Below the pieces are notes generated by a model, which did no database searches, was not told the DNA's origin, and worked only from the letters and a program-made list of their open reading frames with translations. The position numbers and the translations under genes were made by a program. From contig NZ_JABEKV010000001.1 in NCBI RefSeq assembly GCF_013283645.1, positions 124,001-188,000 on the forward strand: a stretch of 64,000 bases of DNA, written 5' to 3'. Origin of the DNA: Sinorhizobium psoraleae (GTDB lineage: Bacteria > Pseudomonadota > Alphaproteobacteria > Rhizobiales > Rhizobiaceae). Below are positions 46,461 to 55,055 of the stretch, piece after piece (the first letter of the stretch is position 1; each line of letters begins with the position of its first letter).

Positions 46461-47201
46461 ATGAATATCACGTTGCTCGTACAGTTTCTGGCGCTCTTGG
46501 AAGAGATGAAGACGCGCGAGGAGATCCTGCCCGAGTTCGAACGACTGCTCGATCGCTGCGGTTTCGACTTCTACGGTGTCGTGCGCCAACCGAAGCCCAA
46601 CGAGAACCCGCTGAGGCTGCTGCTTGCTGGCCGCTGGCCGGACGGGTGGCCGCAAATCTACATCCGCAAGAAGTATGTCGTCATAGATCCGACGATCCGC
46701 TATCTCGGCCATGCGCAACGCGGTTTCCGCTGGCGCGACACACTCGCGGCCTTCCGCTCGGACCCGCACCGCAAGCGCATGGAAAGCATGATGGTCGAGG
46801 CGCGCAATCACGGGCTTTTCGACGGCTATATCTTCCCGGTGCACGGCCGGCGCGGGCTGATGGGCAATCTCACCGTCGGCGGGCGCGTGGTCGATCTCAG
46901 CCCCGTCGAACTCAGTCTCTTCGACGCGATCGCGAAGAGGCTCTTCTGGAAGCTGCTGGAGCTCACCGATCCGGAGATCATGGCCGAGCTCGTCTCGCGT
47001 GTCGAAGTGCAGATGACGCGGCGCGAAATGGAGGCGCTGAACTACCTCGCCGACGGCATGACGTCGAACGACATCGGCAAGGTCCTAGACATTTCGAGCC
47101 ACACCGTCGACTGGTACATGAACGGCATCCAGGAGAAGCTGAAAGCGAAGAATCGCCATCACGTCGTCGCCATCGCCTTCCGTCTTGGCCTCATTTCCTG
47201 A
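46461..47201 (+). CDS. expR: LuxR-family quorum-sensing regulator ExpR, intact
   Basis: A 246-residue LuxR-type regulator. The N-terminal autoinducer-binding domain (about residues 20-165) includes RCGFDFYGVVRQPKP, RWPDGWPQIYIRKKYVVIDP and HGRRGLMGNLTVGG; the C-terminal HTH (about 185-246) reads MTRREMEALNYLADGMTSND, IGKVLDISSHTVDWYMNGIQ. I recognise it as Sinorhizobium ExpR, which senses long-chain acyl-homoserine lactones and controls exopolysaccharides and motility. The position between ndvA and pyc is the same as I recall for S. meliloti. In strain Rm1021 this gene is broken by ISRm2011-1; here the frame is open with no insertion. No cognate luxI-type gene is in the window. Confidence 0.93.
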   Translation: MNITLLVQFLALLEEMKTREEILPEFERLLDRCGFDFYGVVRQPKPNENPLRLLLAGRWPDGWPQIYIRKKYVVIDPTIRYLGHAQRGFRWRDTLAAFRSDPHRKRMESMMVEARNHGLFDGYIFPVHGRRGLMGNLTVGGRVVDLSPVELSLFDAIAKRLFWKLLELTDPEIMAELVSRVEVQMTRREMEALNYLADGMTSNDIGKVLDISSHTVDWYMNGIQEKLKAKNRHHVVAIAFRLGLIS

Positions 47202-47242
47202 GGTCAAATCCGTCCGTGTGATCGTCCAATGTCAGAGCCAAA

Positions 47243-47350
47243 GCCGCTCACACCTTTCCTCATCCCGCTACCGCTTGTTGCCTTAAATAACACTTCAAAG
47301 GTGCTGCAGCGTCCTCTGCGCGTCCGATTGGATGCGCGGCGCTGTAGTGT
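47243..47350. repeat. Half RIME-like element plus GCTGTAG-type palindrome
   Basis: GCCGCTCACACCTTTCCTC and ATCCCGCT (47243-47270) match one half of the element at 5495-5543. CTGCAGCG...GCGCGTCC (from 47303) then pairs with GGATGCGC...CGCTGTAG (to 47347). It lies in the 241-bp gap before pyc. Confidence 0.7.
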
Positions 47351-47442
47351 CGCATCTGAAATTGCACTTCATTCATTGACTCGCTAAAACTTCATTTCGC
47401 GGGTGCAGCATTCCCGCGTTTTCAAGTCTTGAGGAGTCCGAC

Positions 47443-50400
47443 TTGCCTATCTCTAAGATCCTTGTCGCCAACCGTTCCGAAATTGCCATCCGTGTGTTCC
47501 GCGCGGCCAACGAACTGGGTTTGAAAACGGTCGCGATATGGGCTGAGGAGGACAAACTGGCACTGCACCGCTTCAAGGCGGACGAGAGTTATCAGGTCGG
47601 ACGCGGGCCGCATCTTGCCCGCGATCTCGGCCCGATCGAGAGCTATCTGTCGATCGACGAGGTGATCCGCGTCGCCAAGCTGTCGGGCGCCGACGCCATT
47701 CATCCGGGCTACGGCCTGCTTTCCGAAAGCCCGGAATTCGCCGAAGCCTGCGCGGCGAACGGCATCACCTTCATCGGCCCGAAGCCGGAGACGATGCGCC
47801 AGCTCGGCAACAAGGTGGCCGCGCGCAATCTGGCGATCTCGATCGGCGTGCCGGTCGTGCCGGCGACGGATCCGCTGCCGGATGACCCGACGGAGATCGC
47901 GAAACTCGCTGAGGAGATCGGCTATCCGGTGATGCTGAAGGCCTCCTGGGGCGGGGGCGGCCGCGGCATGCGGGCGATCCGCGACCCCAAGGACCTGATC
48001 CGCGAAGTGACCGAGGCGAAGCGCGAGGCAAAGGCCGCTTTCGGCAAGGACGAGGTCTATCTGGAGAAGCTGGTCGAGCGCGCCCGCCATGTCGAAAGCC
48101 AGATCCTTGGCGACACCCATGGCAATGTCGTGCATCTCTTCGAGCGCGATTGTTCGATCCAGCGGCGCAACCAGAAGGTCGTCGAGCGCGCACCCGCGCC
48201 TTACCTCAATGCCGCGCAGCGCGAGGAGCTTGCCGCCTACTCAAGGCGGATCGCCGAGGCGACAAACTATGTCGGCGCCGGCACCGTCGAGTACCTGATG
48301 GATGCCGACACCGGCAAGTTCTACTTCATCGAAGTCAATCCGCGCATCCAGGTCGAGCACACGGTGACCGAAGTCGTCACCGGCATCGACATCGTCAAGG
48401 CGCAGATTCACATCCTCGACGGCCATGCCATCGGCATGCCGGAATCAGGCGTCCCTTCGCAGGAAAATATCCGGCTGAACGGCCATGCGCTGCAGTGCCG
48501 CATCACGACCGAAGATCCCGAGCAGAACTTTATTCCCGACTACGGTCGTATCACCGCCTATCGCGGCGCCACCGGCTTTGGCATCCGTCTCGACGGCGGC
48601 ACGGCCTATTCCGGCGCTGTGATCACCCGCTACTACGATCCGCTCTTGGAAAAGGTGACGGCCTGGGCGCCGAACCCGGATGAGGCGATCAAGCGGATGA
48701 TCCGCGCGTTGAGAGAATTCCGCATCCGCGGTGTCGCGACCAACCTCACCTTCCTGGAAGCGATCATCAGCCATCCGAAATTCCAGGACAACAGCTACAC
48801 GACACGCTTCATCGACACGACGCCGGAACTGTTCCAGCAGGTCAAGCGCCAGGACCGCGCCACCAAGTTGCTCACCTATCTCGCCGACGTCACCGTCAAC
48901 GGCCATCCGGAAGCCAAGGGCCGGCCGCGGCCGTCCGACGACATTGCCGCGCCCGTGGTGCCGTTCATCGGCGGCGAGGTGCAGCCCGGGACCAAACAGC
49001 GTCTCGACGCGCTTGGACCGACGAAGTTCGCCGAATGGGTCAAGGCGCAGCCTCAGGCGCTGATCACCGACACGACGATGCGCGACGGCCATCAGTCGCT
49101 GCTTGCGACGCGCATGCGCACCTATGACATTGCGCGCATCGCCGGCACCTACGCGCGGGCGCTGCCGAATTTGTTTTCGCTCGAATGCTGGGGTGGCGCG
49201 ACCTTCGACGTGTCGATGCGCTTCCTGACGGAAGACCCGTGGGAGCGGCTGGCAATGGTGCGCGAGGGCGCGCCGAACCTGCTTCTCCAGATGCTTCTGC
49301 GCGGCGCCAACGGCGTCGGCTACAAGAACTATCCCGACAACGTCGTCAAATACTTCGTCCGCCAGGCGGCAAAGGGCGGCATCGACGTCTTCCGCGTCTT
49401 CGATTGCCTGAACTGGGTGGAGAACATGCGCGTATCGATGGACGCGGTCGCCGAAGAGAACAGGATCTGCGAGGCGGCGATCTGCTATACCGGCGATATT
49501 CTCAAGTCCGCCCGGCCGAAATACGACCTGAAATACTATACCGCCTTGGCGGCGGAACTTCAGAAAGCCGGCGCTCACATCATCGCCGTCAAGGACATGG
49601 CGGGCCTTCTGAAGCCGGCGGCGGCGCGCGTGCTGTTCAAGGCGCTGAGCGAGGCAACCGACCTGCCGATCCATTTCCACACGCATGACACTTCGGGTAT
49701 TGCTGCGGCGACCGTGCTTGCCGCCGTCGAATCCGGCGTCGACATCGTCGATGCGGCGATGGATGCGCTCTCCGGCAACACGTCGCAGCCCTGCCTCGGC
49801 TCGATCGTCGAGGCGCTTTCCGGCTCGGACCGCGATCCCGGCCTCGATCCGGAATGGATCCGCCGCATCTCCTTCTACTGGGAGGCGGTGCGCCACCAAT
49901 ACGCGGCCTTCGAAAGCGACCTCAAGGGGCCGGCCTCGGAAGTCTATCTGCACGAAATGCCGGGTGGACAGTTCACCAACCTCAAGGAGCAGGCCCGTTC
50001 GCTCGGGCTCGAAACCCGCTGGCACGAGGTCGCGCAGGCCTATGCAGACGCGAACCAGATGTTCGGCGACATCGTCAAGGTGACGCCGTCGTCCAAGGTG
50101 GTCGGCGACATGGCGCTGATGATGGTCTCCCAGGACCTGACGGTGGCGGACGTCGAAAACCCGGCAAAGGACATTGCCTTCCCGGAATCGGTCGTCTCGA
50201 TGCTGAAGGGCGATCTCGGCCAGCCGCCGGGTGGCTGGCCGGAGGCGCTGCAGAAAAAGGCGCTGAAGGGCGACAAGCCCTATACCACCCGCCCCGGCTC
50301 GTTGCTTGCGGACGCCGATCTCGATCAGGAGCGTAAGGACATCGAAGAGAAGCTCGGCCGCGAACTCACAGACTTCGAGTTCGCCTCCTATCTCATGTAC

Positions 50401-50901
50401 CCGAAGGTCTTCACCGATTACGCAATGGCTGCCGAGACCTATGGACCGGTCAGCGTGCTGCCGACGCCCGCCTATTTCTACGGCATGGCACCGGGCGAGG
50501 AACTCTTCGCCGACATCGAGAAGGGCAAGACGCTCGTCATCCTGAACCAGGCGCAGAGCGAGATCGACGAGAAGGGCATGGTCAAGATGTTCTTCGAAAT
50601 GAACGGCCAGCCGCGTTCGATCAAGGTGCCGGACCGCAACCGCGGCGCCTCGAGCGCCATCCGGCGCAAGGCCGAGGCCGGCAACGCCGCCCATCTCGGC
50701 GCGCCGATGCCGGGCGTGGTCTCCACCGTCGCGGTTCACGCCGGCCAACCGGTCAAGGCCGGAGACGTGCTGCTCTCGATCGAGGCGATGAAGATGGAGA
50801 CGGCGCTGCATGCCGAAAAGGACGGCGTGATCGCCGAGGTGTTGGTGCGCGCCGGCGATCAGATCGACGCCAAGGATTTGTTGATCGTGTTTGGTGCTTG
50901 A
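47443..50901 (+). CDS. pyc: Pyruvate carboxylase
   Basis: A 1152-residue single-chain biotin enzyme that carboxylates pyruvate to oxaloacetate with ATP and bicarbonate, an anaplerotic step. The biotin carboxylase domain (about 1-455) shows MLKASWGGGGRGMR and FIEVNPRIQVEHTVTE; the carboxyltransferase domain (about 540-810) begins LITDTTMRDGHQSLLATRMR and has HFHTHDTSGIAA; the C-terminal biotinyl domain has EAMKMETALHAE with the biotinylated lysine at 1117. The start is a TTG at 47443 preceded by GAGGAG, giving MPISKILVANRSEIA, the expected N terminus. It has its own terminator. Length equals that of known rhizobial Pyc. Confidence 0.97.
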   Translation: MPISKILVANRSEIAIRVFRAANELGLKTVAIWAEEDKLALHRFKADESYQVGRGPHLARDLGPIESYLSIDEVIRVAKLSGADAIHPGYGLLSESPEFAEACAANGITFIGPKPETMRQLGNKVAARNLAISIGVPVVPATDPLPDDPTEIAKLAEEIGYPVMLKASWGGGGRGMRAIRDPKDLIREVTEAKREAKAAFGKDEVYLEKLVERARHVESQILGDTHGNVVHLFERDCSIQRRNQKVVERAPAPYLNAAQREELAAYSRRIAEATNYVGAGTVEYLMDADTGKFYFIEVNPRIQVEHTVTEVVTGIDIVKAQIHILDGHAIGMPESGVPSQENIRLNGHALQCRITTEDPEQNFIPDYGRITAYRGATGFGIRLDGGTAYSGAVITRYYDPLLEKVTAWAPNPDEAIKRMIRALREFRIRGVATNLTFLEAIISHPKFQDNSYTTRFIDTTPELFQQVKRQDRATKLLTYLADVTVNGHPEAKGRPRPSDDIAAPVVPFIGGEVQPGTKQRLDALGPTKFAEWVKAQPQALITDTTMRDGHQSLLATRMRTYDIARIAGTYARALPNLFSLECWGGATFDVSMRFLTEDPWERLAMVREGAPNLLLQMLLRGANGVGYKNYPDNVVKYFVRQAAKGGIDVFRVFDCLNWVENMRVSMDAVAEENRICEAAICYTGDILKSARPKYDLKYYTALAAELQKAGAHIIAVKDMAGLLKPAAARVLFKALSEATDLPIHFHTHDTSGIAAATVLAAVESGVDIVDAAMDALSGNTSQPCLGSIVEALSGSDRDPGLDPEWIRRISFYWEAVRHQYAAFESDLKGPASEVYLHEMPGGQFTNLKEQARSLGLETRWHEVAQAYADANQMFGDIVKVTPSSKVVGDMALMMVSQDLTVADVENPAKDIAFPESVVSMLKGDLGQPPGGWPEALQKKALKGDKPYTTRPGSLLADADLDQERKDIEEKLGRELTDFEFASYLMYPKVFTDYAMAAETYGPVSVLPTPAYFYGMAPGEELFADIEKGKTLVILNQAQSEIDEKGMVKMFFEMNGQPRSIKVPDRNRGASSAIRRKAEAGNAAHLGAPMPGVVSTVAVHAGQPVKAGDVLLSIEAMKMETALHAEKDGVIAEVLVRAGDQIDAKDLLIVFGA

Positions 50902-50926
50902 AGGCACCAGGCACTTGTCTCCAAGG

Positions 50927-50952
50927 CGGCCGGAGCGTTCCGGCCGTATTTT
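50927..50952 (+). terminator. pyc terminator
   Basis: CGGCCGGA (50927-50934) and TCCGGCCG (50939-50946) flank a GCGT loop and are followed by TATTTT, 25 bases after the pyc stop. Confidence 0.8.
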
Positions 50953-51091
50953 GGGAATTGAAGCTGTGGCAGACCAGAGATAGTAGCTAGGCCGGTCTCT
51001 TCTCCGCCGTCATCCTCGGGCTTTAGCGGAGAGAGAAGTGCTCGCCGCCTATTCGCAGCGTCGTGACAACTCGGCTCGTCCGACCGATCGC

Positions 51092-51853
51092 TTAGATATC
51101 GTAGCTCATCGGTGCACTCAGCGAGGCGATGAACTTCTTGGTGCGTTCCCGTTCCGGCGTCGAGAAGATCTTTCGCGGCGGCCCGCTTTCCACAACGACG
51201 CCGCCGTCGAGGAAGATCACGTGATCGGCGACGCGTGAGGCGAGGCGGAGGTCGTGGGTCGCCATGATCATCGTCGTGCCTTCGCGCGCTAAGCGGCTCA
51301 GGACTTCCACCACTTCCTCGGCGAGTTCCGGGTCGAGCGCGGAGGTCGGCTCGTCACAGAGGAGAACACGCGGCGAGGGAGCGAGCGCCCTCGCGATCGC
51401 CACGCGCTGCTGCTGGCCGCCGGAAAGGGTCGACGGCCAGGCATCCGCCTTATGCGCCATGCCGACCTTCTCCAGAAGTTCGAGCGCGCGGGCCCGGGCA
51501 CGGTCCGCCGGCCATTTGAGGACAGTCACAAGACCCTCCATCACGTTGCCGAGCGCGGTCTGATGGGGAAAGAGCTGGAAATTCTGAAAGACCATGCCGG
51601 TTTGCCGGCGCAGCTTTTGGATCGCCCGCCAGCCGACCGTGCGGTGAGGCGCGAACTCCAGCCGTTCGTCGCCAAGCCGGATCGCGCCATGTGTCGGGAT
51701 CTCCAGCAGGTTCACGCATCTGAGCAGCGTGCTCTTGCCGCCGCCGGATGGGCCGACGAGCGCCGTTACCGTGCCTTCGGCCATCGTCACACTGATTCCC
51801 TTGAGCACCAGGTTGGTGCCGAAGCGCTTTTCGATGTCGGTGAGTTCGATCAT
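51092..51853 (-). CDS. Polar amino-acid ABC transporter ATP-binding protein
   Basis: A 253-residue ATPase of the GlnQ/HisP (PAAT) family. Walker A GPSGGGKST, then the Q loop MVFQNFQLFPHQTALGNVME, signature TLSGGQQQRVAIARALAPSP, Walker B VLLCDEPTSALDPE and the switch MIMATHDLRLA. It energises uptake of polar amino acids or opine-like compounds. The stop is followed by nothing relevant on the minus strand; the start overlaps the permease stop by four bases (ATGA). It is the third gene of the operon SBP-permease-ATPase. Confidence 0.95.
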   Translation of the reverse strand: MIELTDIEKRFGTNLVLKGISVTMAEGTVTALVGPSGGGKSTLLRCVNLLEIPTHGAIRLGDERLEFAPHRTVGWRAIQKLRRQTGMVFQNFQLFPHQTALGNVMEGLVTVLKWPADRARARALELLEKVGMAHKADAWPSTLSGGQQQRVAIARALAPSPRVLLCDEPTSALDPELAEEVVEVLSRLAREGTTMIMATHDLRLASRVADHVIFLDGGVVVESGPPRKIFSTPERERTKKFIASLSAPMSYDI

Positions 51854-52554
51854 GCGCGTGCCTCCAGGAAGCCGCCGTAGCGGGCGAAGCGGCGCTCCAG
51901 CCTCACCTGCAGGGCCGACAATACGGAGCTCATGGCAAGATAGATCAGCGCCGCCTCGATATAAAGGATCAGCGGTTCATAGGTGGTCGCGACGATGCGC
52001 TGTGCCGTCTGGAAGAGTTCGGGTACCGTAATGGCCGCGGCGAGCGAGGTGTCCTTCACCAGCGAAATGAAAGTGTTCGAGAGGGGCGGGATTGCGACCC
52101 GGGTTGCCTGCGGCAGGATCGTCCGGCGCATCACCTGACTCCAGCTCATGCCGATCGAATAGGCTGCTTCCCACTGACCGCGCGGCACGGAGGAGATCGT
52201 GGCGCGGATGATTTCGGACGTATAGGCACCGATGTTGAGCGTGAAGCCGATCAGGGCAGCGGGGAAGGCATCGAGCAATATGTTCATGCTCGGCAGGCCG
52301 TAGAAAATGACGAAGAGCTGGACCAGGAGCGGCGTTCCGCGGATCACCCAGACATAGAACCGCGCCACGGCGACGAAAGGCGCTGGTGCAAAGAGCCGGA
52401 CGAGCGCGGTGACGAGGCCCAACACCAGGCCGAGGGCGAAGGAAAGCAGGGTCAGCGGGATCGTGAAGATCAACCCGGCCCAAAGCAGGGTCGGCAACGA
52501 TTCCGCCATCAGGGGAAGCCAATGAAGCCAGTTGGGCAAGGGAAAGCCTTTCAA
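51850..52554 (-). CDS. Polar amino-acid ABC transporter permease
   Basis: A roughly 234-residue HisM/GlnP-type permease with about five hydrophobic helices. The family motif is visible in TLLSFALGLVLGLVTALVRL, WVIRGTPLLVQLFVIFYGLP and the EAA-like loop YTSEIIRATISSVPRGQWEA. The start is uncertain: TTG at 52554 (MKGFPLPNWLHWLP, GGAGCGGAT upstream) is preferred, GTG at 52590 and ATG at 52509 are alternatives. It overlaps the ATPase gene by 4 bases. A palindromic repeat separates it from the SBP gene. Confidence 0.92.
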   Translation of the reverse strand: MKGFPLPNWLHWLPLMAESLPTLLWAGLIFTIPLTLLSFALGLVLGLVTALVRLFAPAPFVAVARFYVWVIRGTPLLVQLFVIFYGLPSMNILLDAFPAALIGFTLNIGAYTSEIIRATISSVPRGQWEAAYSIGMSWSQVMRRTILPQATRVAIPPLSNTFISLVKDTSLAAAITVPELFQTAQRIVATTYEPLILYIEAALIYLAMSSVLSALQVRLERRFARYGGFLEARA

Positions 52555-52659
52555 AAAAGCGCGATCCGCTCCGGGGTCGGAACGGACCACGATTCATAAA
52601 GCAGGATGGGGAAGGGTGTGAAGCCCGCATTCCATGCAACTACCCGGTCGGACCCCTCC

Positions 52660-52790
52660 CGGCCCTGCGGGCTGCCCCTCACCCTAGCCCTCTCCCCCGC
52701 AGGCGGGGAGAGGGGACTAAGGCGACGCGGCATACACCTTCGCCCCGCTTACGGGGAGAAGGTGCCGGCAGGCGGACGAGGGGCCGATCC
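52660..52790. repeat. GGGGAGAAGG-type mosaic between SBP and permease genes
   Basis: CCTCTCCCCCGC/GCGGGGAGAGGG (around 52689-52714) and CCTTCGCCCCGC/CGGGGAGAAGG (around 52737-52762) form two stems, bounded by CCCCTCACCCT and GGACGAGGGGC. Same family and same position in the operon as the copy at 15845-15990. Confidence 0.8.
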
Positions 52791-52806
52791 GGCGGCCTTC
52801 CACACG

Positions 52807-53595
52807 TTACTTCGAGACGTCGGCGCCGAAATATTTCTGCGAGATCTTGTCGTAGGTGCCGTCGGTCTTGATCTCGGCAAGCGCCTTGTTGATCGCCGCA
52901 AGCAGATCCGGCTCGTTCTTGCGGATGATGATGCCGGAATAGTCGGCGTCGGCCTGCTCGGCGGCGATCTTCACATTCGCGTCCGGCTTCTGTTTCTTGA
53001 AGTCGAGGAAGGACAGGCTGTCGTTGATGGTCGCATCGGCGCGGCCTGTCAGCACGAGCTGGATCGACTGATCGAAGCCGTCTGTTCCGACGAGCTCGGC
53101 GCCGGAGGCCTCGGCGAGCTTGCCGAAGTTGCTGGTCAGCGACTGCGCGGATTTCTTGCCTTTCAGATCGGCGAAGTCCTTGATCTCCTCATTGTCGCCT
53201 TTGACGATGAGGACCGCCTTGGAGGCGATATAGGGTTCCGAGAAATCGTATTTCTTCTTGCGCTCTTCGGTGATGCCGACCTGGTTGATGACCGCATCGT
53301 AGCGGTTGGCGTCGAGGCCGGCGATCAGGCCATCCCACTTGCCTTCGAGGAATTCGGCCTTGACGCCAAGACGCTTGGCGACCTCCTGGCCGATCTCGAC
53401 ATCAAAGCCCACCAGCGCGCCGCTGGCATCGTGATAGGTGAAGGGAGCGTAGGTGCCCTCGGTGCCGATTTTCAGAACGCCGGCAGACTTGATCTGCTCG
53501 AGGTTCGATTGCGCATGGGCCGGCACGAAGGCGGCTATTTGCAGAAGGGCGGCAGCGAAAAGCGTCGGAAAGAGTTTCATTGTCTTGTTTTCCAT
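52807..53595 (-). CDS. Amino-acid ABC transporter substrate-binding protein
   Basis: A 262-residue periplasmic protein with a signal peptide of about 25 residues (LFPTLFAAALLQIAAFVPAH, cleaved near AHA-QS). The mature part opens LEQIKSAGVLKIGTEGTYAP and contains YHDASGALVGFDVEIGQEVA and KWDGLIAGLDANRYDAVINQ, the family 3 (SBP_bac_3) signature of cystine/polar amino-acid binding proteins. ATG at 53595 has GGAGAA upstream; ATG at 53580 is also possible. First gene of the ABC operon. The ligand cannot be fixed; cystine- or glutamine-like amino acids are typical. Confidence 0.93.
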   Translation of the reverse strand: MENKTMKLFPTLFAAALLQIAAFVPAHAQSNLEQIKSAGVLKIGTEGTYAPFTYHDASGALVGFDVEIGQEVAKRLGVKAEFLEGKWDGLIAGLDANRYDAVINQVGITEERKKKYDFSEPYIASKAVLIVKGDNEEIKDFADLKGKKSAQSLTSNFGKLAEASGAELVGTDGFDQSIQLVLTGRADATINDSLSFLDFKKQKPDANVKIAAEQADADYSGIIIRKNEPDLLAAINKALAEIKTDGTYDKISQKYFGADVSK

Positions 53596-53857
53596 CTTTC
53601 TTGTTCTCCGGCCCGTCGTCCGGATTGTGGCGAGATTCGCATAAAACCCGGCGCATCTGAGCGCATAAAACACCAATTCATCCGGCTTTCGATGAAGATT
53701 TTTCCTTGAACCGGTCGAAATCTCACTGAAAACACTCCTGTCCGGAAAATGTGCTCGGCCAATCGAAGTTCCGCCGGCCCAAGGCAATTGAATTTTCTGC
53801 GAAAGGCTGGTACTCACGTTTCAACCGATTCATGCACGTTTATGCACGATGTGAGAT

Positions 53858-54640
53858 ATGGCGACGGACCTGCTGCTGCGCGAGAGAAAATGCCTGATCC
53901 AGGAACGGCTGAAAACAGATGGCCGTGTCCTTGCGGCCGATCTTGCGCGCGAGTTCGGGGTGTCGGAAGACACGATCCGTCGCGATCTGCGCGAGATGGC
54001 TGCGGCTGGCCTTTGCGAGCGCGTCTATGGGGGAGCTTTGCCGCTCGCTCCGATGACGGGGTCGCTTCGCCAGCGTGCCTCTTTCGCGCCGGAACGAAAG
54101 GCGGCGCTTGCCCGGGCTGCGGTCGGATTCATCCGGCCCCGCATGACGGTGTTCCTCGATGCAGGTTCGGCCAATCTGGCGATCGCCGAGGCGATCGAGC
54201 CGGATCTCTCGGTGACGATCGTCACCAATACGCCTCTCATTGCCGCCGCCTTGATGGAGAAGCCGGGCGTGGAACTTATTCTTGTCGGCGGGCCGCTCGA
54301 CCGCGCCGTCGGTGCGGCGGTTGGCGCGCGGGCGCAACGGGATGCCGAGCTTCTCCGTCCGGACCTTTGCATTCTCGGTGCTTGCGGCGCCGACGCGGAG
54401 GCGGGACTGACAGCCTTCCATTTCGAGGACGCGGCATTCAAGCGTCTCATCGCGTCGAGGAGCCGATCGGTCCTCGCTGCCATAACGAGCGACAAGCTCG
54501 GAACCGCCGCGCCACACGCCGTCATCGGCATCGAGGCAGTGACGACGCTGGTTCTCGAGGCCGATGCGCCCGAGGCTCAAATCACGGCCCTCCGCGCGCG
54601 CGGAGCCGATATCGTCCTGGCGAAGGGGCCGGGCCGATGA
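53858..54640 (+). CDS. DeoR-family transcriptional regulator
   Basis: A 260-residue repressor-type protein. The N-terminal HTH reads CLIQERLKTDGRVLAADLAR, EFGVSEDTIRRDLREMAAAG, the DeoR/GlpR signature, and the C-terminal DeoRC domain (about 75-235) has TVFLDAGSANLAIAEAI, ILVGGPLDRAVGAAVG and CILGACGADAEAGLTAF. These regulators sense phosphorylated sugars. It heads a three-gene run: a VOC-type gene overlaps its stop by ATGA, then an MFS transporter follows. It diverges from the amino-acid SBP gene (262-bp gap between starts). Confidence 0.93.
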   Translation: MATDLLLRERKCLIQERLKTDGRVLAADLAREFGVSEDTIRRDLREMAAAGLCERVYGGALPLAPMTGSLRQRASFAPERKAALARAAVGFIRPRMTVFLDAGSANLAIAEAIEPDLSVTIVTNTPLIAAALMEKPGVELILVGGPLDRAVGAAVGARAQRDAELLRPDLCILGACGADAEAGLTAFHFEDAAFKRLIASRSRSVLAAITSDKLGTAAPHAVIGIEAVTTLVLEADAPEAQITALRARGADIVLAKGPGR

Positions 54641-55023
54641 ATGTCGCGCATATCGCTCTCTGGACGACGGATATCGACCGGCTCGCGGACTTTTGGGCCG
54701 AACTCTTCGGCGCCGAGGCCGGCGAAATCTATGAAAGCCGCCGCCGTCCCGGTTTCCGCTCTCGTTTCCTGACGCTTCGGAGCGGGCCTTCGATCGAAGT
54801 GATGGAGGGGCCATGGCTTGCTCCCCATGACGCGGCGACGGTAGAGCGTGCAGGCTATGCGCATGTCGCTCTTTCGCTGGGCAGCGGCGAGGCAGTGGAC
54901 GACATGGCGGAGCGAGCAGACGGGAAGGGCATGCTCGTCTCGAAAGCCCGATGGACGGGTGACGGCTTCTATGAGGCCGTGATTCGCGATCCCGACGGCA
55001 ATCTCATCGAAATCACCATTTGA
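54637..55023 (+). CDS. VOC-superfamily (glyoxalase-like) protein
   Basis: A 128-residue protein with the vicinal oxygen chelate fold: NVAHIALWTTDIDRLADFWA at the N terminus, YAHVALSLGSGEAVDDM in the middle and AVIRDPDGNLIEITI at the C terminus. His5, His75 and the final glutamate are candidate metal ligands as in glyoxalase I-like enzymes. The natural reaction is unknown (isomerase, lyase or antibiotic binding are all found in the family). The start overlaps the DeoR stop by four bases, so the two are co-translated; the MFS gene follows after 32 bases. Confidence 0.88.
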   Translation: MNVAHIALWTTDIDRLADFWAELFGAEAGEIYESRRRPGFRSRFLTLRSGPSIEVMEGPWLAPHDAATVERAGYAHVALSLGSGEAVDDMAERADGKGMLVSKARWTGDGFYEAVIRDPDGNLIEITI

Positions 55024-55055
55024 GCCGGACGGATCCGGCTGCGGGAAGGTTACTT

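Noticed and set aside
46461..47201. Search for ISRm2011-1 or its remnants in expR
   Set aside because: The reading frame is unbroken and no inverted repeats or transposase codons are present.
48445..50907. An 820-codon open frame on the minus strand
   Set aside because: Fully antisense to pyc; composition typical of a shadow frame, with no motif.
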